This document shows, in pieces, positions 47,480 through 58,170 of a stretch of DNA of 64,000 nucleotides (its first letter is position 1; each line of letters opens with the position of its first letter). Origin of the DNA: Rhizophagus clarus. Taxonomy: Eukaryota > Glomeromycota > Glomeromycetes > Glomerales > Glomeraceae. The notes beneath the pieces were generated by a model that was given only the letters and a program-made list of their open reading frames with translations, was not told where the DNA came from and did no database searches. The DNA lies in assembly GCA_015698045.1 (NCBI GenBank), contig BLAL01000071.1, forward strand, positions 374,501 through 438,500, read 5' to 3'. A program made the position numbers and the translations under genes.

Positions 47480-47829
47480 TCAGTTCGCCTAAAATCCAAA
47501 GTACTTTGATTTTTTCCTGTATTTTTGACATTTCCTATCTTTATTTTATGTATAGATGCTAAGTGTCGTTTTAAAGTTGAAATTCCGGTTTTTTTTCCAA
47601 AAACACATTGACATTTGCAACAAACTGGGTATCCTGGATGTTGAATTGTTTGTTCGTTGAAATACTTCCATGTTGGTGAAGTTCGGCGAGATTGAGGTGA
47701 GGTCTCATCTTCACTGTCTTCATAATTATCATCATTTTCTTCATCTTCTATAGGAGGTGCATCTTGTTCAAAAGGTTCGAATTCATCAAAATTGTTAAAA
47801 TCTTCAAAATCATAATTCGAATAAGACAT
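47480..47829 (-). pseudogene. hAT transposase, N-terminal block with BED zinc finger
   Basis: Starts at ATG 47829 with an acidic leader (NDDNYEDSEDETSPQS), then TSPTWKYFNEQT and a BED finger: PVCCKCQCVFGKKTG (two Cys) and STLKRHLASIHK (H-x4-H), then STLDFRRT at the insertion point. BED fingers bind the element ends in hAT proteins. The frame is interrupted only by the CACTA-like insertion. Confidence 0.85.
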
Positions 47830-48161
47830 TTTACTGAAAAATTTAATGGGAAGGAAGAAACAATGGGAAGAATGAAGTAAAGTAAAAATGCTAAACGCGA
47901 AAATTTTGATGGTAAGAAGACGTGTAATGATTTACATATTTCACATGACTAATTAAATTGCAGTAAAGATCTGCAAAATTAAAATTTATTTATATTGTTT
48001 ATTATAAAAACCAATTCGGGACCGTCCAAATTAAGTCCCAAAAATTAGGACTTGGTCTTACCAAGACTGAGTTTAAAGACTCAGTCCTAAAGTCCCAGAC
48101 CTGAACTTTTCCATACCCTATAGCTAACGTTTGGTTTTATCACTCATTTGCAAGTCCAGAA

Positions 48162-48960
48162 TGCCGAATTAAAGATGTGTCCGCAATACCCTAATTGCGG
48201 ATTAATTGCGATTTGCGATATTGCGGAACATTGCGGATTTTGAAGAATAATTATTCGCAAATCCGCAATCGCAAATAATCCGCAAATCCGCAAATAATCT
48301 GCAAATCCGCAAATAATCCGCAACATGAATCATGTTAATTTAATCTTCGCAATTAAATATAACCAAATTTATTTATATACTAAAAAGTGGACAATTTTGT
48401 CCATTTTGTAAACTCATGAATCATGTTAATTTAATCTTTGCAATTAAATATAACCAAATTTATTTATATACTAAAAAGTGGACAATTTTGTCCATTTTGT
48501 AAACTTATGAATCATGTTAATTTAATCTTCGCAATTAAATATAACCAAATTTATTTATATACTAAAAGTGGACAATTTTGTCCACTTATTCGCAAATTTG
48601 CGATAATGTAAATTATTTGCGGATTTGCGGATTATTTGCGATACTATACGGATTTGCGGATTATTTGCGAGTTTGCAGATTTGCGGGTTATTTGCGGTAC
48701 TATAAATTATTTGCGGGTTATTTGCGGTACTATAAATTATTTGCGGGTTTGCGGATTATTTGCAGGTTTGTGGGTTATTTGCGGTATTATAAATTATTTG
48801 CGGGTTATTTGCAGTACTATAAATTATTTGCGGGTTTGCGGATTATTTGCGGATTTGCGGATTATTTGCGGGTTTGCGAATTACTAAGCGCAATTGATTT
48901 CCAAAACCCGCAATATTGTGGATTTTGGAAATCAATTGAGGACCCATCTTTATGCCGAAT
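48162..48960. mobile_element. hAT MITE with internal ttgcgg repeats
   Basis: Body 48170-48952 (783 bp). It has inverted ends TAAAGATGTGTCCGCAAT and the complement of TAAAGATGGGTCCTCAAT, with 8-bp duplication tgccgaat (48162-48169 and 48953-48960). Inside are two fields of gcggattatttgcg repeats in opposite orientations (48200-48325 and 48590-48890) around three tandem 93-bp units (48324-48583). No transposase. It inserted into an exon-like part of the cassette array. Confidence 0.85.
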
Positions 48961-50718
48961 GTGCAAGTATTGGACTTCCATTTCGAAGGTAGGACTTTAA
49001 AATAATTTTTTTTTGAAGTTTTTTTTATTATAAATTGTTCAACAAACATTACTTATGTTCATTTTTTTTTATTTTTTAGGTCCAAAACTCCTTTAAAGGC
49101 AGACTGGTATTTTGAAGGTATGATATCTTCGAAATTTTATTTTTTTTTATTTTGTTTAAACGAATGTTACTAATGTTCATTTTTTTTTATTTTTAAGTCT
49201 GGAAGTCCTTTAGAGAAGGACTACTGTAAGTAAAAAAAAAAAATATTTTTTTTTACTTTTATTTCAACGAACGTTAACTAATATTTGTTTTCTTTCTTTT
49301 TTTAGGTCTGGAAGAAACGGATCTCAGTATTTCAAAGGTAAAGAAAACTTCAAAATAAATTATTTTTTTTTTATTTTTATCTTACGAAACATTACTAATA
49401 TTTCATTTCATTTTTTTTAGGCCCAGAACTCTAATTCAAGGCGGACTGAGGTATTTCGAAGGTAAAGAAACTTCGAAATGATTTTTTTTTACTTCAACGA
49501 ACGTTAACAATGAATGTTAACTAATGTTCATTTTCAATTTTTTTAGGTCCAGACGAAGCCTGGACTATATTTGAAGGTAAAGCCTTCGATTTTTTTTTGT
49601 TTTTATTTAATGAACGTTGATTAATGTTCGTTTTATTTTTTTTTAGATAGATGAAGGACATTTTGAGGGTATGACTTTCGAAAAAAACTTATTTAATTAT
49701 TTTGTTTAACGAACATTATTACCATTTAATTTTTTTTCTTTCTTTTATTCAATGAACGTTTACTAACGTTCTTTATTTTTTTTTTAGTCTAGGAAACTGG
49801 GAGTATTATTGATACCAATTTCAAAGGTAAAACTTCAAATTTTTAATTTTTTTTTGCTTTTTTTTATTCAATGAACGTTTACTAACGTTCTTTATTTTTC
49901 TTATTCTTTCTTTTTGTAGGTTCGCGGTTGGATACCTAGAAGAAATTTCGAAGATAGAACTTCAAAATTCTTTTTTAACAAGACAGTTTGCTAACGCTTA
50001 TTTTTATAGGTCTGCGGCTTCCTGGAACGTTACAAAACTGTGAAGGTATTTTACGAAGTTCCTTTTATTTTTTTTTTTGAAATTTCTTAATGAACATTTA
50101 CTAACGTTTCATTTATTTTGTTTCTTGTAGGTTTACGGCTTCTGGACAAGTTCCTGGACAAGATTTCAAAGGTAAAACATCAAAGTTATTCAAAATGTTA
50201 AACTAAACATTAATTAATGCTTTGAATCTATTCTTCATAGGTTTACAACACTGTCCAGACTTTCTTTTTTAACCAAAATGTTGACTCTTTTGTGGTTTTG
50301 CTGCTTCGAAGGTAAATAATATTTTTTTTATTTTTATTTCAATGAACATTAACTCACGTTTGTTTTTATTTTTTTAGGTCCAGAACCACTTTTAAGACAG
50401 ACTAGTTATTTAAAGGTAATAAAAAAAAATGAAATTTTTGTCTTATTTTAGCGAAATGTTTACTAACGTTTCAATTTTTTTATTTTATAGGCTCATGGCT
50501 TCCCGGATGCTAACAAAAGATGGGAAAGAATTAAAGTTGGAGGTAGTAAAAGAAAAGTGAAAAAACGACAAAGAGAAGAGCCTCCTAAACTAGATTTTGA
50601 AGGTATTTACTTTCAAAAATTAATTTTTTTTGCTTTGTTAATGAAACGTAAACTAACATTTCAGTTCTTTTTTTTTAGGTTCACGGCTTTTCAGACGCCT
50701 TCTGATGGAATTTTGAAG
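48961..50718 (+). repeat. Tandem array of exon-like cassettes, right part
   Basis: Fourteen or more short segments bounded by splice-like signals: 49080-49117, 49198-49225, 49306-49337, 49421-49461, 49547-49576, 49647-49668, 49788-49826, 49920-49953 (donor decayed), 50010-50045, 50131-50171, 50241-50311, 50378-50415, 50491-50602 and 50679-50718 (donor decayed). Spacers are mostly 56-119 bp, the intron size of real genes in this window. Each begins gta, contains aacgttaactaacgtt-like palindromes where a branch site should be, and ends in poly-T plus AG. Consensus donors sit in a small hairpin, tttgaag|gtaaa|cttcaaa. The cassettes begin gtccaga, gtctgg or gttcacggctt and vary in length, so no frame is conserved across the set. 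Confidence 0.6.
50491..50718 (+). other. Possible 3' coding exons at the end of the cassette array
   Basis: Splicing 50491-50602 to 50679-50718 gives an open basic peptide: AHGFPDANKRWERIKVGG, SKRKVKKRQREEPPKLDFE, GSRLFRRLLMEF, stop at 50714-50716. The same phase can be followed backwards through 50378-50415, 50241-50311, 50131-50171, 50010-50045 and 49920-49953 without a stop, about 120 codons. The segment 50530-50580 is the only non-repetitive part of the array and looks like a nuclear localisation sequence. Whether any transcript uses these exons is unknown. Confidence 0.35.
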
Positions 50719-51135
50719 TTAAACTTCAAAATTATTTCATTTTTTTTTATTTAAACGATAATATTTTGCTTTTCTTTAGTTGTATTAAAGAAGTTAAAGT
50801 TGTTTGTTAGAATCGAACCAACTGGAATAATGTCCAAACCATTAACAACAACATAATTTGAATGTCTGTAAAGAAAAGAAAAGAAAAGGAGACTTTTAAT
50901 TAGTGCATTTAGTTAGCAAATAGGATAGTTTAGTATATGTACTGTACTTTTAAATTTGTAAATATCTTTATTAATAAATTAATATTAGTTAATGTTAAGT
51001 TAAAACATTGCCTAATTGTAAATTTGCATTAGTGTTTTTGAAAAATTTTGCAGGTTTTATTTGTAAAAATTTTCGCAGATTTTTTAGTATTTGCAGATTT
51101 GCATAGAAATCTATGAAATTTTTCAGTGCTGCACA
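50719..51135. other. Flank of the cassette array
   Basis: AT-rich with no gene. From about 51040 the sequence is rich in ttgcag/ctgcag words. Confidence 0.4.
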
Positions 51136-51699
51136 TTAGCATGTTCTCAGATCTGTGCAGAATTGGATTCCGCAGAATTGTGCAGAGTTGCGGACCAAAA
51201 TTTTTCCTGATGTAAACGAATCAGTAGGATGGGAGGAAGTAGTCGATGGGGTAGATAAAAGGGCCCTATTTGAATTGTCCATTGTGTGAAAGGTATCTGT
51301 AGAGATAGGTTTTTTACGTTTACTGTTAATCACGTAATCATGTAAAATTGAGATCCACTTATTAGGGCGCAATTTGAAGGATAGGAGACCAGATATCAGC
51401 AGGTCGTGAATGGATTTAATTATTCCAATATTCTCATCTGGTTGGTCTTTCTTTGGTGGACTGAAAATCTTGGGTAATTTTCTATTTAATAAAGTGTGCA
51501 TATGGGAATAGCTGTTTTGATTACATTCAGCTATATCCAAAAGGTCAGGTGAATTAATTAGTTTTAGAGGTCGTTTGTAAAATTTGTTAGTGATGAAACG
51601 TAATTGGCGATCTAAGGTGTCAGATAATAAAACTAATTCCTTGACTCTAAGTGTGACTTGATTATATTCATCTAAGTCCTTAACATTGTAGCATAAAAA
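51136..51699 (-). pseudogene. Unidentified ORF fragment, minus strand
   Basis: An open frame of 188 codons without an obvious start: NVKDLDEYNQVTLRVKELVL, LDRQLRFITNKFYKRPLKLI, LPKIFSPPKKDQPDENIG, LLSFKLRPNKWISILHDYVI. Composition is that of a real protein until about 51216, after which it enters the ctgcag-rich repeat. It was probably truncated there. It is not a family I can name. Similar dispersed ORF remnants lie at 60653-61204. Confidence 0.4.
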
Positions 51700-52090
51700 T
51701 TACAGTAATAAAGATAATTAAGCAGTAATATAACAGATAGAGAAATTACACAAGGAAAATATATAAATTATTACCTGATGGAAAACTGGATAGTAATACA
51801 AAACACATGATATAACCAGATAGTAATACAGAATACATGAGAGAAATTATTTTAGTTTAGTTTATTTTTAATCTTAGTTTAATTTATTTTTAGAATAGCT
51901 CAGTTTATTAGTTTAGTTTATTTTCGTTTATTTGTTTATTTTTTTTTGAAGTAGAAAAGATAGTATTAGAAATAGAGTAGTTAGAAAGGAAAATAGATAG
52001 ATTTGAATGAAAATGGAGGAGTGAAATTCTGAATCTTTCTAAATGATGTAATATTAAGGAGAATGAATTACCATAATTAGAAAACAAGAA
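51700..52090. other. Intergenic, no gene seen
   Basis: AT-rich with repeated tttagtttatttt words (51855-51945). Nothing else seen. Confidence 0.4.
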
Positions 52091-52096
52091 GATTTG

Positions 52097-52600
52097 TATG
52101 GCGTACCGTAGAAGTCAAAAGGTTGTTGTAAAAACAACAAGTTAGTTGTTGTAAATCAACAAGTAAGTTGTTATAAATTAATAAGTTACTTGTTGATTTA
52201 CAACAACTAACTTGTTGTATTGATCGACATAGCGAGGTAACAAGTAACTTGTTGCTTTTTATGTCGATCATATTTTGATTTCCATTTATGGAAAATGATC
52301 CATATATATATCGGATTACCAATTAACTGGGTTATTCGATTATATCACTTCACTCCCATCAAAAGATAAAATAAAATATAATAGAGTAGAATAAAGCAAA
52401 ATAAAACTAAAAGAGAAATCTTGACTTCTTATTATAATTACAATATTTATCATTGTAATGAGACAAAAAAAAAAAATTTTTTTTTGCAATTTCATTAATT
52501 TTATTATATTTTATTTATTTTTAATATAAACGTGAAAAAATAGACACTAGTCACGGAAATATGAAAAATAAAATTATTTCATTATATCATCATTAAATGG
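52097..52600 (+). repeat. Left terminal inverted repeat of the foldback-like element
   Basis: Carries nested caacaagttagttgttg palindromes near the tip. Frames across it and its right-hand partner give the same 75-residue peptide only because the two arms are inverted copies. Differences from the right arm begin about 330 bp inwards (A/T-run lengths, then substitutions). Confidence 0.85.
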
Positions 52601-53194
52601 CTTTTAAGAAGATAATTATAAGGATAATGGATAATAGTATTGTTGTATAAATTTATTATATCTAACATGCATATATAAAGAAAACTATGAAAAAAATTTT
52701 ATTAAATAATTAAATGATTTAAAGAACATTACAAGATGCTTTTTTGTTTAATAATTAAAAAGACTTTTTTATTAAATTAATTTTAAAATAACACTTTTTC
52801 ATTGAAATGACCAAAAAAAAGAATATTTTTTTATTAAAATAGTTTTTTAGAACGTTTAATAAAAAAGATCATGATAATCATCATTTAAAGTAAAAACGAT
52901 TTTGAAAAAAAATCATTTTTTTTAAGCGATTAAAACCTGTTTTTCTTTATGTAAAGTGATTTAAAAAAAACTTAAATCGATTTAAAAAATCGATTTTTTT
53001 TAGATTTAAACGATAAAAAATCATTTTATTTTAGTTATAAACAATAAAAAAATTGATTAAGCTCATTTTTTAAATGTAACAAATAAAAAAAAATCATTTT
53101 TTTTTTAAATAAAACGATTAAAAAAATTGTTTTTTTTTAAAAAAAAATACAACTAGGTACAGTTAGCGAACTTTAGAATACTAAAAAAGACTGT

Positions 53195-54015
53195 TTGGTC
53201 AATTCAGGCCCATTGGATTTGACCCGATTTATCCATTTAACCCAAAATTAAAAAAGAAAACACTGACACTAAATGAAACATTTTGGTGTTTTTTTTCAGA
53301 AGTTTATACGAAAAAATGCTAAACTGTTTTTCTTATAATGCAAAAAAAGCCAAGGCTCTTTTTTGCCAATTAATTTTATATTACTAATAAGCATTAAAGG
53401 ACGGTTTTAACATTTTTATTATTATTAAACGCTTAAAAAAATGTTAAAAAAACATATTTTAGTGTTTTTTAATCAAATATTTTAATTAAAAAAATGCTAA
53501 AATACGTATTTTGGCATTTTTTTTTTAAACATTTTTTTTTAATGTTTTTTTTTTTAAAAAAATTTTAAAATGCTTAAAAAAACATTTTTTAAGTTTAAAC
53601 GTTTAAAAAAGCGTTTTTTAATATTTTTTTTAATTAAATTCTTAAAAAATGTTTTTTAAACACTTAAAAAAAAATGTTGACATAATCGTTTTAACAATAA
53701 TTGATTTATTTGTTAATCATTTTCTTTTTTATTTAATCGTCTTAATAAAAAAAAAATGATTTTTTTTTTTAATCGTCTTTAACAAAAAAATGATTTTTTT
53801 TTATTAATCCTTTAACAAAAAAAAAATGATTTTTTTTTTATTAATCATCTTTAACAAATTGTCTTAACAAAAAAGATGATTTTTTTATTAATCGTCTTAA
53901 AAAAAAAATCAAAAATTGTAAATTTTTTTTATTGATCGTCTTTAGTGTTCCAAATGGGTTGGATCAATTCGGGTGACCCATCAGATTGACCCGATTGACC
54001 CGTTTAACCCGAAGT
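53195..54015. repeat. Two partial hAT-end-like words inside the foldback core
   Basis: 53205-53245 (cattggatttgacccgattt, atttaaccc) and 53943-54015 (tagtgttccaaatgggttgg, gacccgtttaacccgaag) are GC-richer islands. The second begins like the TAGTGTTCC end of the hAT at 33832. They are probably relics of such elements, in the same orientation about 740 bp apart. Confidence 0.45.
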
Positions 54016-54499
54016 TAAAAAAAATGTTTTTTTGGCGTTTTTTTTTTAAATCAAACACTTTAAATCCAACTTTTACTTAGTGAACTATGTAAATTGTGTG
54101 AACACTTTTCATTGCAAGTTGTCTCGGTAAATTATGCTCAGCTTTATCCCACTGTTGTGAATTTGTTGCATTTAGCGTTTTTTTTTAAAAATTAAACTCT
54201 AAAAAAACGCATTTTTTTTGGTGTTTTTTTTTTTTAAATTAAACTCTAAAAAACGCTAATTTTTAAAAAATAAACGCTTAAAAATGAATTTTAGCGTTCT
54301 TTTAAAAATCAAATGCTTAACAGAAAGCGTTTTTTTTTAATTAAATGATTAAAAAAAAGCGTATTTTTTAATTATGAACGCTTAAAAAAAAGTGTATTTT
54401 TTTTTAATTAAGCGCTTAGAAAAAGCTTTATTTCCGATTTAAACACTTTTTGCACGTTTAATTAAAAAAAACGGGTTTTTTAAAAGATGATTTTTTAAG

Positions 54500-55078
54500 G
54501 TGTTTTTTAATTATAAACGCCTAAAAAAGGTGATTTTTTTAATTAAACGCCTAAAAAAAAGGCGATTTTTTTTAATTAAATGCCTAAAAAAAAGGCAATT
54601 TTTTTTTAATTAACCGCCTAAAAAAAAGGCAATTTTTTTTTAATTAACCGCCTAAAAAAAAGGCAATTTTTTTTTAATTAACCGCCTAAAAAAAGGCAAT
54701 TTTTTTTTAATTAACCGCCTAAAAAAAAGGCAATTTTTTAATTAAACGCCTAAAAAAAAGGCGATTTTTTTTTAATTAACCACCTAAAAAAAAGGCAATT
54801 TTTTAATTAAATTCCTAAAAAAAAAGGCAATTTTTTAATTAAATTCCTAAAAAAAAGGCAATTTTTTAATTAAATTCCTAAAAAAAAGGCAATTTTTTAA
54901 TTAAATTCCTAAAAAAAAGGCGATTTTTTTTTAATTAACCGCCTAAAAAAAAGGCAATTTTTTAATTAAATGCCTAAAAAAAAGGCGATTTTTTTTTAAT
55001 TAAACGCCTAAAAAAAGGTGATTTTTTTTTAATTAAACGCCTAAAAAAAGGCGATTTTTTTTAATTAACTGCCTAAAA
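54500..55078. repeat. Palindromic minisatellite, gcctaaaaaaaaggc type
   Basis: About 18 units of roughly 30 bp: gcctaaaaaaaaggc, then aatttttttttaattaa. Each unit can form a short hairpin (gcct/aggc), and the spacer centres on ttaattaa. Unit length varies with A and T run length. Confidence 0.85.
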
Positions 55079-57590
55079 AAAAGCGTTTTGTTAATTAAAC
55101 GCTTAAAAAAAAGCATTTTCTTAATTAAATGCTTAAAAAAAGCATTTTCTTAATTAAACGCTTAAAAAAAAGCGTTTTCTTAATTAAACGCTTAAAAAAA
55201 AGCGTTTTCTTAATTAAACGCTTAAAAAAAAGCGTTTTCTTAATTAAACGCTTAAAAAAAAGCGTTTTCTTAATTAAACGCTTAAAAAAAAGCGTTTTCT
55301 TAATTAAACGCTTAAAAAAAAGCGTTTTCTTAATTAAACGCTTAAAAAAAAGCGTTTTCTTAATTAAACGCTTAAAAAAAAGCGTTTTCTTAATTAAACG
55401 CTTAAAAAAAAGCGTTTTCTTAATTAAACGCTTAAAAAAAAGCGTTTTCTTAATTAAACGCTTAAAAAAAAGCGCTTTCTTAATTAAACGCCTAAAAAAA
55501 AGCGTTTCTTTAATTAAACACTTAAAAAAAAGCGTTTTTTTTAATTAAACACAAAAAAAAACATTTTTTTTTAATTAAACGCTTTATAAAAAAGCGTTTC
55601 TTTAATTAAACGCTTAAAAAAAAGCATTTTTTTTTAATTAAACGCTTAAAAAAAGCATTTTTTTTTAATTAAACGCTTAAAAAAAGCATTTTTTTTAATT
55701 AAACGCTTAAAAAAGCATTTTTTTTAATTAAACGCTTAAAAAAAGCATTTTTTTTTAATTAAACGCTTAAAAAAAGCATTTTTTTTTAATTAAACGCTTA
55801 AAAAAAGCATTTTTTTTAATTAAACGCTTAAAAAAAGCATTTTTTTTTAATTAAACGCTTAAAAAAAGCATTTTTTTTTAATTAAACGCTTAAAAAAAGC
55901 ATTTTTTTTTAATTAAACGCTTAAAAAAAGCATTTTTTTTAATTAAACGCTTAAAAAAAGCATTTTTTTTTAATTAAACGCTTAAAAAAAGCATTTTTTT
56001 TTAATTAAACGCTTAAAAAAAGCATTTTTTTTTAATTAAACGCTTAAAAAAAGCATTTTTTTTTAATTAAACGCTTAAAAAAAGCATTTTTTTTTAATTA
56101 AACGCTTAAAAAAAGCATTTTTTTTAATTAAACGCTTAAAAAAGCATTTTTTTTTAATTAAACGCTTAAAAAAAGCATTTTTTTTTAATTAAACGCTTAA
56201 AAAAAGCATTTTTTTTTAATTAAACGCTTAAAAAAGCATTTTTTTTTAATTAAACGCTTAAAAAAAGCATTTTTTTTTAATTAAACGCTTAAAAAAAGCA
56301 TTTTTTTTTAATTAAACGCTTAAAAAAAGCATTTTTTTTTAATTAAACGCTTAAAAAAAGCATTTTTTTTTAATTAAACGCTTAAAAAAAGCATTTTTTT
56401 TTAATTAAACGCTTAAAAAAAGCATTTTTTTTAATTAAACGCTTAAAAAAAGCATTTTTTTTAATTAAACGCTTAAAAAAAGCATTTTTTTTTAATTAAA
56501 CGCTTAAAAAAAGCATTTTTTTTAATTAAACGCTTAAAAAAAGCATTTTTTTTAATTAAACGCTTAAAAAAAGCATTTTTTTTTAATTAAACGCTTAAAA
56601 AAAGCATTTTTTTTTAATTAAACGCTTAAAAAAAGCATTTTTTTTAATTAAACGCTTAAAAAAAGCATTTTTTTTTAATTAAACGCTTAAAAAAAGCATT
56701 TTTTTTAATTAAACGCTTAAAAAAAGCATTTTTTTTTAATTAAACGCTTAAAAAAAGCATTTTTTTTTAATTAAACGCTTAAAAAAAGCATTTTTTTTTA
56801 ATTAAACGCTTAAAAAAAGCATTTTTTTTTAATTAAACGCTTAAAAAAAGCATTTTTTTTTAATTAAACGCTTAAAAAAAGCATTTTTTTTTAATTAAAC
56901 GCTTAAAAAAAGCATTTTTTTTTAATTAAACGCTTAAAAAAAGCATTTTTTTTTAATTAAACGCTTAAAAAAAGCATTTTTTTTAATTAAACGCTTAAAA
57001 AAAGCATTTTTTTTTAATTAAACGCTTAAAAAAAGCATTTTTTTTAATTAAACGCTTAAAAAAAGCATTTTTTTTAATTAAACGCTTAAAAAAAGCATTT
57101 TTTTTTAATTAAACGCTTAAAAAAAGCATTTTTTTTTAATTAAACGCTTAAAAAAAGCATTTTTTTTAATTAAACGCTTAAAAAAAGCATTTTTTTTTAA
57201 TTAAACGCTTAAAAAAAGCATTTTTTTTTAATTAAACGCTTAAAAAAAGCATTTTTTTTAATTAAACGCTTAAAAAAAGCATTTTTTTTTAATTAAACGC
57301 TTAAAAAAAGCATTTTTTTTTAATTAAACGCTTAAAAAAAGCATTTTTTTTTAATTAAACGCTTAAAAAAAGCATTTTTTTTTAATTAAACGCTTAAAAA
57401 AAGCATTTTTTTTAATTAAACGCTTAAAAAAAGCATTTTTTTTTAATTAAACGCTTAAAAAAAGCATTTTTTTTTAATTAAACGCTTAAAAAAAGCATTT
57501 TTTTTTAATTAAACGCTTAAAAAAAGCATTTTTTTTTAATTAAACGCTTAAAAAAAGCATTTTTTTTTAATTAAACGCTTAAAAAAAAGG
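55079..57590. repeat. Palindromic satellite, gcttaaaaaaagc type, about 85 copies
   Basis: 55150-55480 is a run of near-perfect 30-bp units (aaacgcttaaaaaaaagcg ttttcttaatt). From 55560 to 57590 the unit is 28-30 bp with agcatttttttt in place of agcgttttc, about 70 copies that differ mainly in A/T run length. Every unit keeps gctt...aagc inverted halves and a ttaattaa centre. The 139-codon frame at 55129-55548 is only this repeat read in one frame. Confidence 0.9.
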
Positions 57591-58170
57591 CGTTTAGAAA
57601 AGCATTATTCCCAATTAAATGCTTAAAAAAAAGGCGTTTAGAAAAGTGTTATTCCCGATTAAACACTTAAAAAAACCGTTTCTTTAAATTAAATGTCTAA
57701 AAAAGGCGATTTTTTTTTAATTAAACGTCTAAAGAGGACGATTTTTTTAATTAAACGCCTAAAAAAAAGCATTTCTTTAATTAAACACTTAAAAAAAAGC
57801 GGTTTTTTTAATTAAACGCTTAAAAAAAACATTTTTTTTTAATTAAACGCTTTAAAAAAAAGCGTTTCTTTAATTAAATGCTTAAAACAAGGCGTTTAGA
57901 AAAGCATTATTCCTGATTAAACGCTTAAAAAAAAGGTGTTTAGAAAAGCGTTATTTCCGATTAAACGCTTAAAAAACCGTTTCTTTAAATTAAACGTCTA
58001 AAAAAAGGCAATTTTTTTTTTAATTAAACGTCTAAAGAGGACGATTTTTTTAATTAAACGCCTAAAAAAAGCATTTTTTTTAATCATAAATGCCTAAAAA
58101 AGGCAATTTTTTTTAATTGAACACCTAAAAAAAAGGTAATTTTTTTTTAATTAAACGCCTAAAAAAGGGC
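57591..58170. repeat. Diverged palindromic units with ggcgtttagaaaagc inserts
   Basis: The satellite becomes irregular. Units of the two earlier types alternate with a longer variant (aaggcgtttagaaaagcatt atccc). A block of about 290 bp (57590-57870) is repeated at 57880-58165, a higher-order duplication. Confidence 0.65.

Larger units (their letters stand above)
42948..47482. mobile_element. CACTA-like non-autonomous element nested in the hAT transposase
   Basis: Body 42951-47479 (4,529 bp). It has perfect 14-bp inverted ends CACAGGTCGAATGG (42951-42964 and complement 47466-47479) and a 3-bp duplication tca (42948-42950 and 47480-47482). Subterminal regions (about 42965-43160 and 47230-47465) are packed with variants of gattgatggtc and accgattgatga. 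A CACAG start, 3-bp duplication and subterminal repeats fit the CACTA/EnSpm superfamily. The interior holds minisatellites and no transposase. Removing the body plus one tca restores the hAT reading frame exactly. Confidence 0.85.
40903..48128 (-). mobile_element. hAT transposon (7.2 kb) split by a nested CACTA-like element
   Basis: Body 40911-48120. The ends are TAGGGAATGG and CCATACCCTA (inverted, one mismatch), flanked by the 8-bp duplication tagctaac (40903-40910 and 48121-48128). Subterminal copies of aagtccca/tgggactt motifs lie inside both ends. It encodes one hAT transposase on the minus strand in three blocks (47829-47480, 42947-42098, 41984-41253), separated by the 4.5-kb nested insertion and by a 113-bp intron. 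The inserted copy at 42951-47479 and a nonsense codon make the element inactive. Confidence 0.9.

Noticed and set aside
48578..49000. 140-codon plus-strand frame rich in YLRICGLFAG
   Set aside because: It is the ttgcggattatttgcgg repeat of the hAT MITE in one frame, running into the cassette array.
52077..52322. 81-codon frame on the minus strand and its twin at 59305-59556
   Set aside because: Both lie in the inverted arms of the foldback-like element and include short palindromic repeats; nothing suggests translation.
55129..55548. 139-codon frame of LKKSVFLIKR repeats
   Set aside because: It is the 30-bp satellite read in a frame that is a multiple of three; neighbouring units of 28-29 bp do not keep it.
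55079..57590. Regular 28-30 bp repeats resembling a CRISPR array
   Set aside because: There are no unique spacers, the units run head to tail without gaps, and the surrounding genes are fungal with spliceosomal introns.
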